Positions 35,260 through 43,768 of a stretch of 64,000 nucleotides of DNA are shown here, piece after piece (the first letter of the stretch is position 1; the number at the start of each line of letters is the position of its first letter). The notes under the pieces are model-generated. The model made no database searches, had not been told where the DNA came from, and saw only the letters and a list, made by a program, of their open reading frames with translations. Location of the stretch: positions 4,030,001 to 4,094,000 of the forward strand of contig NZ_PEEU01000001.1 of assembly GCF_002754195.1 (NCBI RefSeq). Reading direction: 5' to 3'. The position numbers and the translations under genes were made by a program. Source of the DNA: Flavobacterium sp. 9. Lineage in GTDB: Bacteria > Bacteroidota > Bacteroidia > Flavobacteriales > Flavobacteriaceae.

Positions 35260-36033
35260 TTAGTTTTCCTGTTTAAAACAAAGCGGAATAATTTCGCCTT
35301 TTGCCAAACAATATTTTTCTACTAATTCAGGAGAAATTTTATTAGTATAATCTTCTTCGATTACGATAAAACCGATGCTTCTTAATTTATCAAAATAATC
35401 GCGACCATAAATACGAACGTGATCGTATTGTCCAAAAATTTTGGCGCGTTCTTTTTGATCTGTAATAGTATCATCTGCAAAAGTTACCACACGGGATAAA
35501 TCCTGTGGAATTTGTAGAATCGCCATTCCGCCTGGTTTTAAAACGCGATATAATTCACGCATCGCTTTTGTATCATCCGGAATATGTTCTAAAACGTGAT
35601 TGCATAAAATAACATCGTATTCATTGTCTTTGAAAGGCAAATTACAAATGTCTGCTTTTACATCTGCCAAAGGCGAAAATAAATCAGTTGTAGTATAATC
35701 CAGATTTTTCTGCTTACGGAATCTTTTGTAAAAAGCTTGTTCCGGAGCAAAATGAAGTACTTTTTTTGGTGCTGTAAAAAAATCAGTCTGATCGTTTAAA
35801 TACAACCAAAGCAAACGGTGTCTTTCCAGAGAAAGTGTACTTGGCGAAAGCACATTATTACGTTGTTTTCCGTATCCGTAAGGCAAAAATGATCTAAAAC
35901 TTTTCCCATCAATAGGATCAGTATATTTACTTCCTTTTAAAGAAAGTGCCAAAATCGGTCGGGCAACATAACTCAAACGAATTAATAATGGACGAGGAAT
36001 TGTATTAAGTACGAGTTTGAAAAGTTTTTTCAC
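35260..36033 (-). CDS. Class I SAM-dependent methyltransferase
   Basis: 257 residues. The conserved post-I/II region is 'DVILCNHVLEHIPDDTKAM' with 'RELYRVLKPGGMAILQIPQ'; the glycine-rich motif I is weak ('KVLHFAPEQAFYKRF'). This is the Methyltransf_11 type. The substrate is unknown. It follows map on the same strand after a 28-nt gap and may share its transcript. Confidence 0.85.
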   Translation of the reverse strand: MKKLFKLVLNTIPRPLLIRLSYVARPILALSLKGSKYTDPIDGKSFRSFLPYGYGKQRNNVLSPSTLSLERHRLLWLYLNDQTDFFTAPKKVLHFAPEQAFYKRFRKQKNLDYTTTDLFSPLADVKADICNLPFKDNEYDVILCNHVLEHIPDDTKAMRELYRVLKPGGMAILQIPQDLSRVVTFADDTITDQKERAKIFGQYDHVRIYGRDYFDKLRSIGFIVIEEDYTNKISPELVEKYCLAKGEIIPLCFKQEN

Positions 36034-36061
36034 AGGGTTTTATTCGGGGTTGAATTTTATA

Positions 36062-36880
36062 TTATAGAACTAACGGCACTTTTCTGAATTCGTCTTCTTC
36101 GTTGCTTTCGATTCCAAGAGCTTTATAGATGTATTGAAAAGTCGATAATAATTCCGGTTTTCCATCAATTAGAGCCACGTCGTGTTCGAAATGTGCACTT
36201 GCTTTTCCGTCTGCAGTTGTAATAGTCCAGCCGTCTTTATGTTGTTTGATATTTCTGGTTCCCATATTGATCATTGGCTCAATTGCGACAACCATTCCTT
36301 CAACAAAAAGTTTACCGCGACCACGTTTTCCGTAGTTTGGCATTTCTGGTTCTTCGTGCATTTTTTGCCCTAAACCATGACCAACCAATTCGCGAACAAC
36401 TCCGTAACCGTGAGATTCAGTATATTTTTGAATTGCGTTTCCAACATCTTCAACGCGATTTCCAGCTTTAAATTCTCTAATTCCTACATAAAGAGATTCT
36501 TTAGTTACTTGTAGAAGTTTTTTAACTTCAGGAGCAACTTCTCCAATTTCAAAACTATAAGCATGATCACCGTGATATCCATTTTTGAATGCACCACAAT
36601 CTACCGAAATAACATCACCACTTTGCAATGGAGTATTATTCGGGATTCCGTGTACAACCTGAGAGTTTGGACTCATACAAAGTGAATTCGGAAAATCATA
36701 CAATCCCAAGAAACTAGGAACCGCACCGTGATCACGGATAAATTCCTCAGCTAATTTGTCAAGGTATAATGTGGTAACTCCTTCTTTGATTTCAGAAGCA
36801 ATCATTCCTAATGTTTTCGATACGATCAAAGCACTTTCGCGCATTAATTCAATTTCCTCTCTACTTTTTTGGATAATCAT
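36062..36880 (-). CDS. map: Type I methionine aminopeptidase
   Basis: Removes N-terminal methionine from nascent proteins. The metal ligands are visible: Asp in 'SVDCGAFKNGYHGDHAYSF' (two), His in 'GHGLGQKMHEEPEMP', Glu in 'VVAIEPMI' and Glu in 'AHFEHDVALI'. I start at the ATG at 36880 (MIIQKSREEIELM, 272 residues); the longer frame would begin with a TTG that lies inside the -7 box TACTTTTG (36909-36902), so it cannot be translated from that promoter. It is not in a ribosomal-protein operon here. Confidence 0.95.
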   Translation of the reverse strand: MIIQKSREEIELMRESALIVSKTLGMIASEIKEGVTTLYLDKLAEEFIRDHGAVPSFLGLYDFPNSLCMSPNSQVVHGIPNNTPLQSGDVISVDCGAFKNGYHGDHAYSFEIGEVAPEVKKLLQVTKESLYVGIREFKAGNRVEDVGNAIQKYTESHGYGVVRELVGHGLGQKMHEEPEMPNYGKRGRGKLFVEGMVVAIEPMINMGTRNIKQHKDGWTITTADGKASAHFEHDVALIDGKPELLSTFQYIYKALGIESNEEDEFRKVPLVL

Positions 36881-36901
36881 ATTTTTCAGATTTTCAGTTC
36901 G

Positions 36902-36909
36902 CAAAAGTA
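36902..36909 (-). promoter_or_regulatory. -7 box of the map promoter
   Basis: TACTTTTG on the minus strand, 21 nt before the chosen ATG; it excludes the upstream start. Confidence 0.5.
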
Positions 36910-37094
36910 CGATTTTAATATTATTTTTTCAGGTTGATGAATTTAAAAATTTTCGCCACGAATTTCAAGAATTTTCACTAATTGGATTGAACTTGAAAAT
37001 TGAGCTTCATTGTCTTTAAATTCAACTCAAAATCTCATAAACTGAATATTTGACAGAAAAGCCGTAAATTAGTAATAGTTAAACTACTATAATT

Positions 37095-38351
37095 ATGGAA
37101 ACGTCTATAGATCAAGAAAATATATCCAAAAAGAAAGCTTTAAATAAAATGAAAGGGAATGCTTTATCACTTTTAGGTGTTGCAGTTCTTTTATTTATAA
37201 TTGCTATTTATTTTAAAATCCCAATGTTGCAGGCTTTTAGCGAAGCGGCGATGGTTGGTGGAATTGCCGATTGGTTTGCAGTTGTGGCTTTGTTTCGTCA
37301 TCCGTTGGGAATTCCAATTTGGCACACGGCTATTATTCCGACTAAGAAAAATGAGATTGGTGAAAATTTGGGAAATTTTGTTTCGGAAGAATTTCTAAAT
37401 CGCGAAAAACTGGAAGTTAAAATAGAAGAATTCAACTTTGCGACAAAAGCTTCAGAATGGCTTTCGCTTGACGAAAATTCCAATAAAATTGCCAATTTGG
37501 TTACTGTAAATATTATTCCAGGAGTTTTAAAAACCATAAAAGATGAAGATATAAAGCGTTTTATTCAAATTCAATTTAAGGAAAAACTCGAAGGAATTAA
37601 TTTTGGAGAATGGGTTGCGCTTGCTTTAGAACCTTTACAAAAAGGAAATGTAAAAGACGAATTGCTGACTAATCTTCTGAATGTGATGAGTACGGAACTT
37701 ACTAATAACAAAGATTTGATTCGGAAAAAAGTAAAAGAATCAACGCCGTTTTTGAGTTTTGGCTTAGCCGATAAAAGTATTACAGAAGGTGTTTTTAATG
37801 GATTGGCTGATTTTTTAAATGAAGCTAAACATCCCGGAAGTGCAATTAGAATTAAGATTGACGAATATGTTTATGACTTTCTGGATAAAGTGAAAAACTC
37901 TGAAGAAATGAGAATCAAAATCAATAATATGATTCTGAGTTTTGCCGGAAAAAAAGAAGTTCAGGATTATATCAACGGAATTTGGGACGAAATCAAATTG
38001 TCAATTACCAATGATTTAGAAAAAGGTGAGGAATCTTCGATTAAGAAAAATATTTCAGGCTTAATTCAAGGCTTCGGAAACGGAATAAAAGAAGATCCGA
38101 TAATGATTGATAAGATCAATAATTTCATCAAAAACGATTTGCTTTCGATTCTTCTAAACAATAAAAAAGTGATTGGAGATTTAATTTCTTCAACAGTAAA
38201 AAGTTGGGATGGTAAAGAGGTTTCTGAAAAATTAGAACTCGAAATCGGGAAAGATCTGCAATATATCAGAATCAACGGAACTCTCGTTGGCGGACTTATC
38301 GGAATCGTAATCTATTGTGTCGAATGGACATACCACTATTTTGTGATGTAA
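37095..38351 (+). CDS. DUF445 family membrane protein
   Basis: 418 residues. The signature 'MVGGIADWFAVVALFRHPLG' near residue 52, after a hydrophobic segment at about 22-40, and a second hydrophobic segment at the extreme C-terminus ('LVGGLIGIVIYCVEWTYHYF') match DUF445. The long middle part is helical and amphipathic. The family is inner-membrane and of unknown function. It is transcribed alone and converges on the export operon across a palindromic repeat. Confidence 0.88.
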   Translation: METSIDQENISKKKALNKMKGNALSLLGVAVLLFIIAIYFKIPMLQAFSEAAMVGGIADWFAVVALFRHPLGIPIWHTAIIPTKKNEIGENLGNFVSEEFLNREKLEVKIEEFNFATKASEWLSLDENSNKIANLVTVNIIPGVLKTIKDEDIKRFIQIQFKEKLEGINFGEWVALALEPLQKGNVKDELLTNLLNVMSTELTNNKDLIRKKVKESTPFLSFGLADKSITEGVFNGLADFLNEAKHPGSAIRIKIDEYVYDFLDKVKNSEEMRIKINNMILSFAGKKEVQDYINGIWDEIKLSITNDLEKGEESSIKKNISGLIQGFGNGIKEDPIMIDKINNFIKNDLLSILLNNKKVIGDLISSTVKSWDGKEVSEKLELEIGKDLQYIRINGTLVGGLIGIVIYCVEWTYHYFVM

Positions 38352-38361
38352 AAGATTTAAA

Positions 38362-38438
38362 CCATATAAGTGATATAAGTTATTATAAGTTGCAGCGTTT
38401 TAGGCTTTTGCTTAAATGAACTTATATCACTTATATGG
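38362..38438. repeat. Perfect 20-bp inverted repeat element
   Basis: CCATATAAGTGATATAAGTT (38362-38381) is exactly inverted at 38419-38438 around a 37-nt spacer. It lies between convergent genes and has relatives at 51361-51436, 51488-51507 and 35225-35256. Confidence 0.9.
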
Positions 38439-38449
38439 TGAAAAAAAAA

Positions 38450-39838
38450 TCAATCAGGATTTGCCATGATTTTGAATAGTTCTGAGTTGGAGATATAAAA
38501 TCTGTTTTCGAGAGCAATCGCAGCCAATTTTGCACTTACTAAATTATTCTCGCGAGTATTAATTAGGAATAAAGAACTTTCTCCAAAAGTGAATAAACGT
38601 TCTTCAGAATTTAGCATCGTCATATTGTTTTCAACTAAATCTTTGGCTAGTTTTTTCTGTTTTACAAGCGAAAGAATTTCTGTTTTTTGTGCCGTTATTT
38701 TATTTGTTAATTGTGTTTTTTCTAAAGCCAGAGCAAACTGATTTTCCTGAAGTTTATATTTTGCCAATTTCAAACTTCCTCGTTCTTTTCGCAGAAATAA
38801 CGGAAAGTAAAATTCCAGTCCAATTTTGTAATCGTCAAAACGATAATTGTCAATATAAGCAGGTTCAGACAAATACGAGTAGCCAATATTTATCTTTGGT
38901 AATAACATATTCTGTTTGAGATCTTTTTCGACAGTCAGCATATCTATCTTATTTTGCATCGCATTTAATTTTGGATGCGTGTCTAAACTAAAATCTCCTT
39001 GCAATAAATCGTTTGTTTTTAAAGTTTCCTGCAATGTAGATTCAAGCGCAGCTTCGGGTACAAGATCATCTGAAATCTCTAACGGAATGTTGTTTTCAAG
39101 CCACATAAAATTTGACAATTCCAGTTTTGCTTTTGCTAATTTTAGCTTAGAATCTTCAAGACTTAAAGCTCTGTTTTTTACAATAATTCCTGCTTCAATA
39201 CTGTCAATCGCTGGTTTATCACCTTGAGTAATTAAAGATTTAATTCCCTCTAAACGTATTACGGCGTTGTTGTTGTAGGTTTCGTAAAGCTTCATTTCTT
39301 CAAAATTCTTCTTCCAGTTAAAATAAGCGAGTGAAGCGTCATATAAAACGCTCACGGCTTGAAGTTTTCTTTCAGATTCACTCAGTTTTATCTGAATCTT
39401 GGCTTTACGAAGATCTGCCATTCTTTGGTTAATAAACAATCCCTGCCCAAGCGGAACACTAATTCCAAAGGAAGTTAAACCTGAATTTGGAGTCGTATTT
39501 TCCGGATTAAGATAATAACCTTCGTTGTTGTCAAATCCTGCTTTTAACTCAATTCCGTACCAGGTTGGGATTTTGAAACTACTGTTTAAAATCGAATAGT
39601 ATTCTTTGTCTTTGAATTTCTTCTGACTAAAATCGACTTCGATCTTTGGATCAAAACCACCTCTTGCCATCATCAAATTGGCTTGTGCTTCGCTTACTTC
39701 CAGATTGGCGCTTTTAACCAATGGATGATACTTTTTTACATATCCCAGAAACTCATTATAAGTAAGTTCCTTCGAGATGGGTTGCTGACCAAAAACGGCG
39801 CAACTCACAAAAAGAAAAGCTATAAATATATGTTTCAT
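38450..39838 (-). CDS. TolC-family outer-membrane channel
   Basis: 462 residues with signal peptide (MKHIFIAFLFVSCAVFGQQ). It shows the repeated outer-membrane efflux protein pattern of long helices ('YVKKYHPLVKSANLEVSEAQ', 'THPKLNAMQNKIDML') and strand segments ('PKIEVDFSQKKFKDK', 'YKIGLEFYFPLFLRKERG'). It would form the outer-membrane duct for the ABC/HlyD pair encoded upstream; its ATG overlaps the HlyD stop by one base. Confidence 0.9.
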   Translation of the reverse strand: MKHIFIAFLFVSCAVFGQQPISKELTYNEFLGYVKKYHPLVKSANLEVSEAQANLMMARGGFDPKIEVDFSQKKFKDKEYYSILNSSFKIPTWYGIELKAGFDNNEGYYLNPENTTPNSGLTSFGISVPLGQGLFINQRMADLRKAKIQIKLSESERKLQAVSVLYDASLAYFNWKKNFEEMKLYETYNNNAVIRLEGIKSLITQGDKPAIDSIEAGIIVKNRALSLEDSKLKLAKAKLELSNFMWLENNIPLEISDDLVPEAALESTLQETLKTNDLLQGDFSLDTHPKLNAMQNKIDMLTVEKDLKQNMLLPKINIGYSYLSEPAYIDNYRFDDYKIGLEFYFPLFLRKERGSLKLAKYKLQENQFALALEKTQLTNKITAQKTEILSLVKQKKLAKDLVENNMTMLNSEERLFTFGESSLFLINTRENNLVSAKLAAIALENRFYISNSELFKIMANPD

Positions 39839-41184
39839 TATTTTTTCTCTTTAGTTACTTTTTCGCCGGTTTTGTAATAATTAGGAGGGAATCCGTTTAA
39901 GGTTCTCCAGATTTCAAACCAAATTGGCACGGTGTCTAATAAAGCAATTGTTTGAGCTCCGGAACCAATACTCAATTGTTTTGGCCATTTTGCTTCTTTT
40001 GGATCGGGAGCGATTAAGATTCGGTATTTTCCGTTTGGACTAATGAAGTTTTCGATCGCCACAACTTTTCCGCCAAAAGTTCCGTACGACATATCCGGCC
40101 AACCCGAAAATACAATTGTTGGCCAACCGTCAAACCAAACGCGAACTTCGGCTCCTTTTTTAATTAAAGGTAAATCGATTGGATTTATAAAAGTTTCAAC
40201 AGCAATATCATATTGCGATGGCATTATCGTTACAATTGGCGTTCCTTCTTTTATGGTTTCGCCTAATCCTGCCTGCAAAGCTCTGTTGATATAACCATTT
40301 TGTACGGCTTTGATGTAATACATTCCGTTTCGTAAGCTGTAATTTGCGTACTGATTTTCTAATTTATTGACTTGCGCTTCAGTGTCAAATTTATTGCTCA
40401 GAGTTGTAAATTGATCACTTTTTGCTTTAGCTACTTTTTCAGCATATTCAGCAGAAATTCGATTAATCTCAACTTGTGCGTTTATGTATTCGTTTTTGCT
40501 TGTTAGATATTTGTTTTCCTGCGTTATTATTTTGGCATCGACATCTTGCAGTTTTAAGCGTTTTTCTTCAACATCTGTCAAAGGTTTTAATCCTTCTTTA
40601 TTCAATTGTACGGAACGATTGTATTGTGTATTGGCGATTCTTAATTGTGTTTTTGCCGCAACCAAATCAATACTGTCACTTTTTATTTTTAAAAGCGATT
40701 GTTTGACTTTGTTTTTTGCTTGTTGCAGTTTAAGATTTTTTTCATTTTCTATCGATCGAATCTGAGTAGAAAGTGTCGTTACTTTTTCATCGTAAGATTC
40801 CAAGGAGTTCTTTTTTGCATCAACTTGATTTTTGGTATTCTGAACCAAATTCGGATCCATGTAATCCTCTTTGATTTCGGAAATAAACAAAATCGTATCT
40901 CCTTTTTTTACAAAGTCACCTTCTTGTACGTACCATTTTTCGATTCTACCCGAAATAACACTCTGAATAGATTGTGGTCTTTGATTAGGTTTTAAAGTCG
41001 TTACAGATCCTGATCCCGAAATATTTTGTGTCCAAGGCAAGAAAAGAGCAATTAACCCTAAGATCGAAGTTGCAATTATTATTTTATTCAAAATCTTAAA
41101 ATGAGGTCTGTTGCTCAGGTTTTTTACAGTCGCGTATCGATCAAGTGACTGTAATTTTGTTTTGTTGTCAGATATGTTTAGCAT
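39838..41184 (-). CDS. HlyD-family periplasmic adaptor protein
   Basis: 448 residues with one N-terminal membrane helix at about 31-50 ('IIIATSILGLIALFLPW'), a lipoyl/biotinyl-like half ('SVISGRIEKWYVQEGDFVKK'), a long coiled coil at about 110-270, the second half-motif ('VQNGYINRALQAGLGETIKE') and a C-terminal beta domain. It links the inner-membrane ABC protein with the TolC channel. It is 3 nt downstream of the ABC gene, so the three export genes form one transcript with tetR. Confidence 0.92.
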   Translation of the reverse strand: MLNISDNKTKLQSLDRYATVKNLSNRPHFKILNKIIIATSILGLIALFLPWTQNISGSGSVTTLKPNQRPQSIQSVISGRIEKWYVQEGDFVKKGDTILFISEIKEDYMDPNLVQNTKNQVDAKKNSLESYDEKVTTLSTQIRSIENEKNLKLQQAKNKVKQSLLKIKSDSIDLVAAKTQLRIANTQYNRSVQLNKEGLKPLTDVEEKRLKLQDVDAKIITQENKYLTSKNEYINAQVEINRISAEYAEKVAKAKSDQFTTLSNKFDTEAQVNKLENQYANYSLRNGMYYIKAVQNGYINRALQAGLGETIKEGTPIVTIMPSQYDIAVETFINPIDLPLIKKGAEVRVWFDGWPTIVFSGWPDMSYGTFGGKVVAIENFISPNGKYRILIAPDPKEAKWPKQLSIGSGAQTIALLDTVPIWFEIWRTLNGFPPNYYKTGEKVTKEKK

Positions 41185-41187
41185 GAC

Positions 41188-42849
41188 TTATTGTTTTTGA
41201 TCCAGGATAATATGTCCGTTTTGCATCGTTATTTTTCGGGTAGATTTTGTTTTCCAATATGGATTTTTTGAAGAAACAATAATCGTCCAGTTGTTTTTCT
41301 CAGAAGTGATAAAATCAATGATTTCATTTGCAACATTTTCATCCATAGTATCTGTTGGATCTTCGTAGAAAAGCACTTTTGGCTTATGAATTATACTTCT
41401 TGCCAATAGAATTTTTTGCGCATTAGACGATGATAATTGTCTTCCTTCAGGATAAATATGTGTTTTTAAACCCTTTGGTAATGTTTTAATTAACGGACTT
41501 AACTGAACTCCATCAAGTGCCCATTTTAAATCTTCGGTCGTTATCGAAGGATCATTAAAAGTTATATTTTCGAGAATACTTCCTTCAAATGGAGTTTCGT
41601 TATGTATAATGCTGCCTATTTGCGAACGATATTGTTTTAGATCTATTTTTCTAAAAGTATCGTCGTTGATGTAAAAAGCACCAGAACTTTGTTTTAATAA
41701 ACCTGATAATAATCGAATAAGTGTTGTTTTTCCGGAACCATTTGCTCCGTCAACTACGATTTTTTCGCCTTGTTCAATCTTAAGCGTTATAGAATCCAAT
41801 GCATTGGTTGGAGCATCCGGAAATTTGAATTTTAAATTTTCAGTTTCTAATGTGATGCTGTTGTAGCAAAGGTCTGTTTGTGAATCTGAGTTTTCTTCTA
41901 ATTCTAAATCGGTTACTTGTCCAATTTTTTCAACAGAAGTTAAAACATCGTAGAAACTTTCAAGTCCAACAATGATTTTTTCGACAGAAGTAATTACTAA
42001 TAAAATAATGATCTCGGCAGCCACAAATTGCCCAATATTCATTTCCTGACTTAAAACCAAATAACCTCCAATCGATAATAAACTTGCCGTAATAATAACT
42101 TTGAAAAGGATCAGTTGTATAAATTGTCTTTTAATTACGCCAAAATGTTTCTCACGATAATTAAGGTAACCTTCGACTATTGTGTTGTTTTTTTGAAGTG
42201 CAAAATCGTAATTTAATTCATTTCTGAAACTAAAATTATTACGAGCCATTTCCTGCAACCAACTTGCAACTTTGTACTTGAATTTTGATTCTTTTAAACT
42301 CGTTTCTATACCTGATTTATACGAAAATTTAAAAATAAAGAATAAAAGCAGAAACAATAAAAGTCCAAAAACAATAAAATAAGGATGATATAAAGAGAGC
42401 AGAATTATCCCAAAAGTAATTTGAAGTAAAGCTGCTGAGAAATCCGTTAATAATTTTGAAGTTCCTTTTTGAATGGTTAAAGTATCAAAAAAACGATTCG
42501 TTAATTCCGGCGGATAAGTTCCGTACAATTCCTCGGATTTTATTTTTGGCAAACGAGCTGCAAATTCAAACGAAGCACGAACAAATATTTTTTGCTGTAA
42601 ATTCTCGGTGATTCTTAATTGCATTAAAGCTAAAATTCCAACAAGCGCAACACCAGCAACAACAAGTATAATAAGCACGATCCAAGATGCACTTACTCTT
42701 CCGGATTGTATAAAAGCGATGATCGCCTGAATTCCTAACGGAAGTGATAAACTGATTAATCCGGCAAAAATGGCGTAGAAAAAAATTTGATAAATGTCTT
42801 TTTTATCAAGCTCTAGTAAATTGTAAAATCTTTTTAGTGGAGTAGTCAT
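41188..42849 (-). CDS. ABC transporter half (membrane domain + nucleotide-binding domain) with degenerate ATPase motifs
   Basis: 553 residues: an ABC transmembrane domain with helices at about 22-45, 55-78, 135-170 and 250-290, then a nucleotide-binding domain. Walker A is intact ('VDGANGSGKTT', 368-376). The other catalytic motifs depart from consensus: the Q-loop position reads His (about 416, 'SIIHNETPFEG'), the signature is LSSSN (472-476) instead of LSGGQ, Walker B reads 'VLFYED' (E496, D497) instead of hhhhDE, and the H-loop His is replaced by Ser ('TIIVSSKN', about 526). There is no C39 peptidase domain. It lies with HlyD and TolC genes, so it is probably a type I-like exporter with unusual energetics. 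Confidence 0.85.
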   Translation of the reverse strand: MTTPLKRFYNLLELDKKDIYQIFFYAIFAGLISLSLPLGIQAIIAFIQSGRVSASWIVLIILVVAGVALVGILALMQLRITENLQQKIFVRASFEFAARLPKIKSEELYGTYPPELTNRFFDTLTIQKGTSKLLTDFSAALLQITFGIILLSLYHPYFIVFGLLLFLLLFFIFKFSYKSGIETSLKESKFKYKVASWLQEMARNNFSFRNELNYDFALQKNNTIVEGYLNYREKHFGVIKRQFIQLILFKVIITASLLSIGGYLVLSQEMNIGQFVAAEIIILLVITSVEKIIVGLESFYDVLTSVEKIGQVTDLELEENSDSQTDLCYNSITLETENLKFKFPDAPTNALDSITLKIEQGEKIVVDGANGSGKTTLIRLLSGLLKQSSGAFYINDDTFRKIDLKQYRSQIGSIIHNETPFEGSILENITFNDPSITTEDLKWALDGVQLSPLIKTLPKGLKTHIYPEGRQLSSSNAQKILLARSIIHKPKVLFYEDPTDTMDENVANEIIDFITSEKNNWTIIVSSKNPYWKTKSTRKITMQNGHIILDQKQ

Positions 42850-42865
42850 ACTATTTTTTTTATAA

Positions 42866-43510
42866 TTAGCGCAGAACGTTATGTGCGAGATTTAGGTAAA
42901 ATTGCGTTGTTGTAACCGTTTCGTTGCAATCTGTAATGGTTTTCAAATGATCTGTTAGAAAATGCTGGTGTAAACTTCCTTCGACAATAGTCGATACTAA
43001 CGATTTAGCATATGGATAATCGGGATTTACTTCCTTGACAATTGCAACAACTCTATTGATAACCCTTTTATATATTAAAAAAAAGCCTTCTTTATTTTCC
43101 TGATCAACTTCTTTAGTATGAAGTGTTTTTGTGAATTCGGCGATTATTATTTTGTTTAAAATCGCTTCATTAATATGGTCTGTTGAGACATCATCAGTAA
43201 TTTTCTCGGTAACTATAGTGATCGCTTTATCGAGTTTTTCTTTTTTGTCCAGAATATTGGTAGTGGTAAAGACAAGTTTGTATTCCATCCAGCTCCAATA
43301 CCATGAAGATAAATATACTAATAATTTGTGTTTGTTTTCGAAATATCGGTAAATAGAACTCTCGTTTGAGCCTATTTTTTCGCCTAATTTTTTGAAGGTA
43401 AAATTGTCAAAACCAATATCATCGATAAGAAGAATACTTTGCTCAATTATCTTTTTTCCCAATGCAGATGTTTCCGGATCTTTTACGTAGATCTTTTCGT
43501 TGACCTGCAT
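42866..43510 (-). CDS. TetR/AcrR-family repressor of the export operon
   Basis: 214 residues from the ATG at 43510 (MQVNEKIYVKDPE); an ATG at 43537 is also possible. The TetR helix-turn-helix is 'GFDNFTFKKLGEKIGSNESS' followed by 'IYRYFENKHKLLVYL'. The C-terminal ligand domain is not similar to anything I can name. It is the first gene of the export operon, 16 nt before the ABC gene, and a short palindrome next to its -7 box suggests autoregulation. Confidence 0.88.
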   Translation of the reverse strand: MQVNEKIYVKDPETSALGKKIIEQSILLIDDIGFDNFTFKKLGEKIGSNESSIYRYFENKHKLLVYLSSWYWSWMEYKLVFTTTNILDKKEKLDKAITIVTEKITDDVSTDHINEAILNKIIIAEFTKTLHTKEVDQENKEGFFLIYKRVINRVVAIVKEVNPDYPYAKSLVSTIVEGSLHQHFLTDHLKTITDCNETVTTTQFYLNLAHNVLR

Positions 43511-43554
43511 CTTTATATTTGATAGTATAATTTCCATAAAAGTTATTTTAAATG

Positions 43555-43575
43555 CAAAGATAATAGTAATACTAT
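43555..43575 (-). promoter_or_regulatory. Promoter and probable operator of the tetR-ABC-HlyD-TolC operon
   Basis: The -7 box TATCTTTG (43562-43555, minus) directly abuts the 13-bp palindrome ATAGTAATACTAT (43563-43575). The half-site GATAGTAT occurs again at 43521-43528, inside the leader. A repressor bound here would block RNA polymerase. Confidence 0.55.
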
Positions 43576-43684
43576 CAATTTTGAAATTTTAACTTTTATT
43601 TATACGAAAAAAAAGCTGCTCATGTTTAGAATAGCTAGTGTTTGTCTCCGTTTTTTGAATTTTTACCTGGGATTATAAAACAGA

Positions 43685-43720
43685 AAACCCGACAGATTTT
43701 TAAAATCTGTCGGGTTTATT
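43685..43720. terminator. Terminator downstream of gpmI
   Basis: AAACCCGACAGATTTT (43685-43700) pairs with AAAATCTGTCGGGTTT (43702-43717). The arms are nearly contiguous, so the loop consumes some A/T pairs. It serves the minus-strand gpmI, 50 nt past its stop. Confidence 0.85.
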
Positions 43721-43768
43721 TTGAAGTTTTCAGTGTTTACAATAACTAAAAACTGAAACTGAAAATTT

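Noticed and set aside
38450..43510. Bacteriocin export operon with peptidase-type ABC protein
   Set aside because: The ABC protein has no C39 peptidase domain and no small Gly-Gly leader peptide is seen near it.
43511..43537. Upstream ATG for tetR
   Set aside because: Possible, but the ATG at 43510 gives a more usual leader and TetR N-terminus; I kept the shorter form and note the ambiguity.
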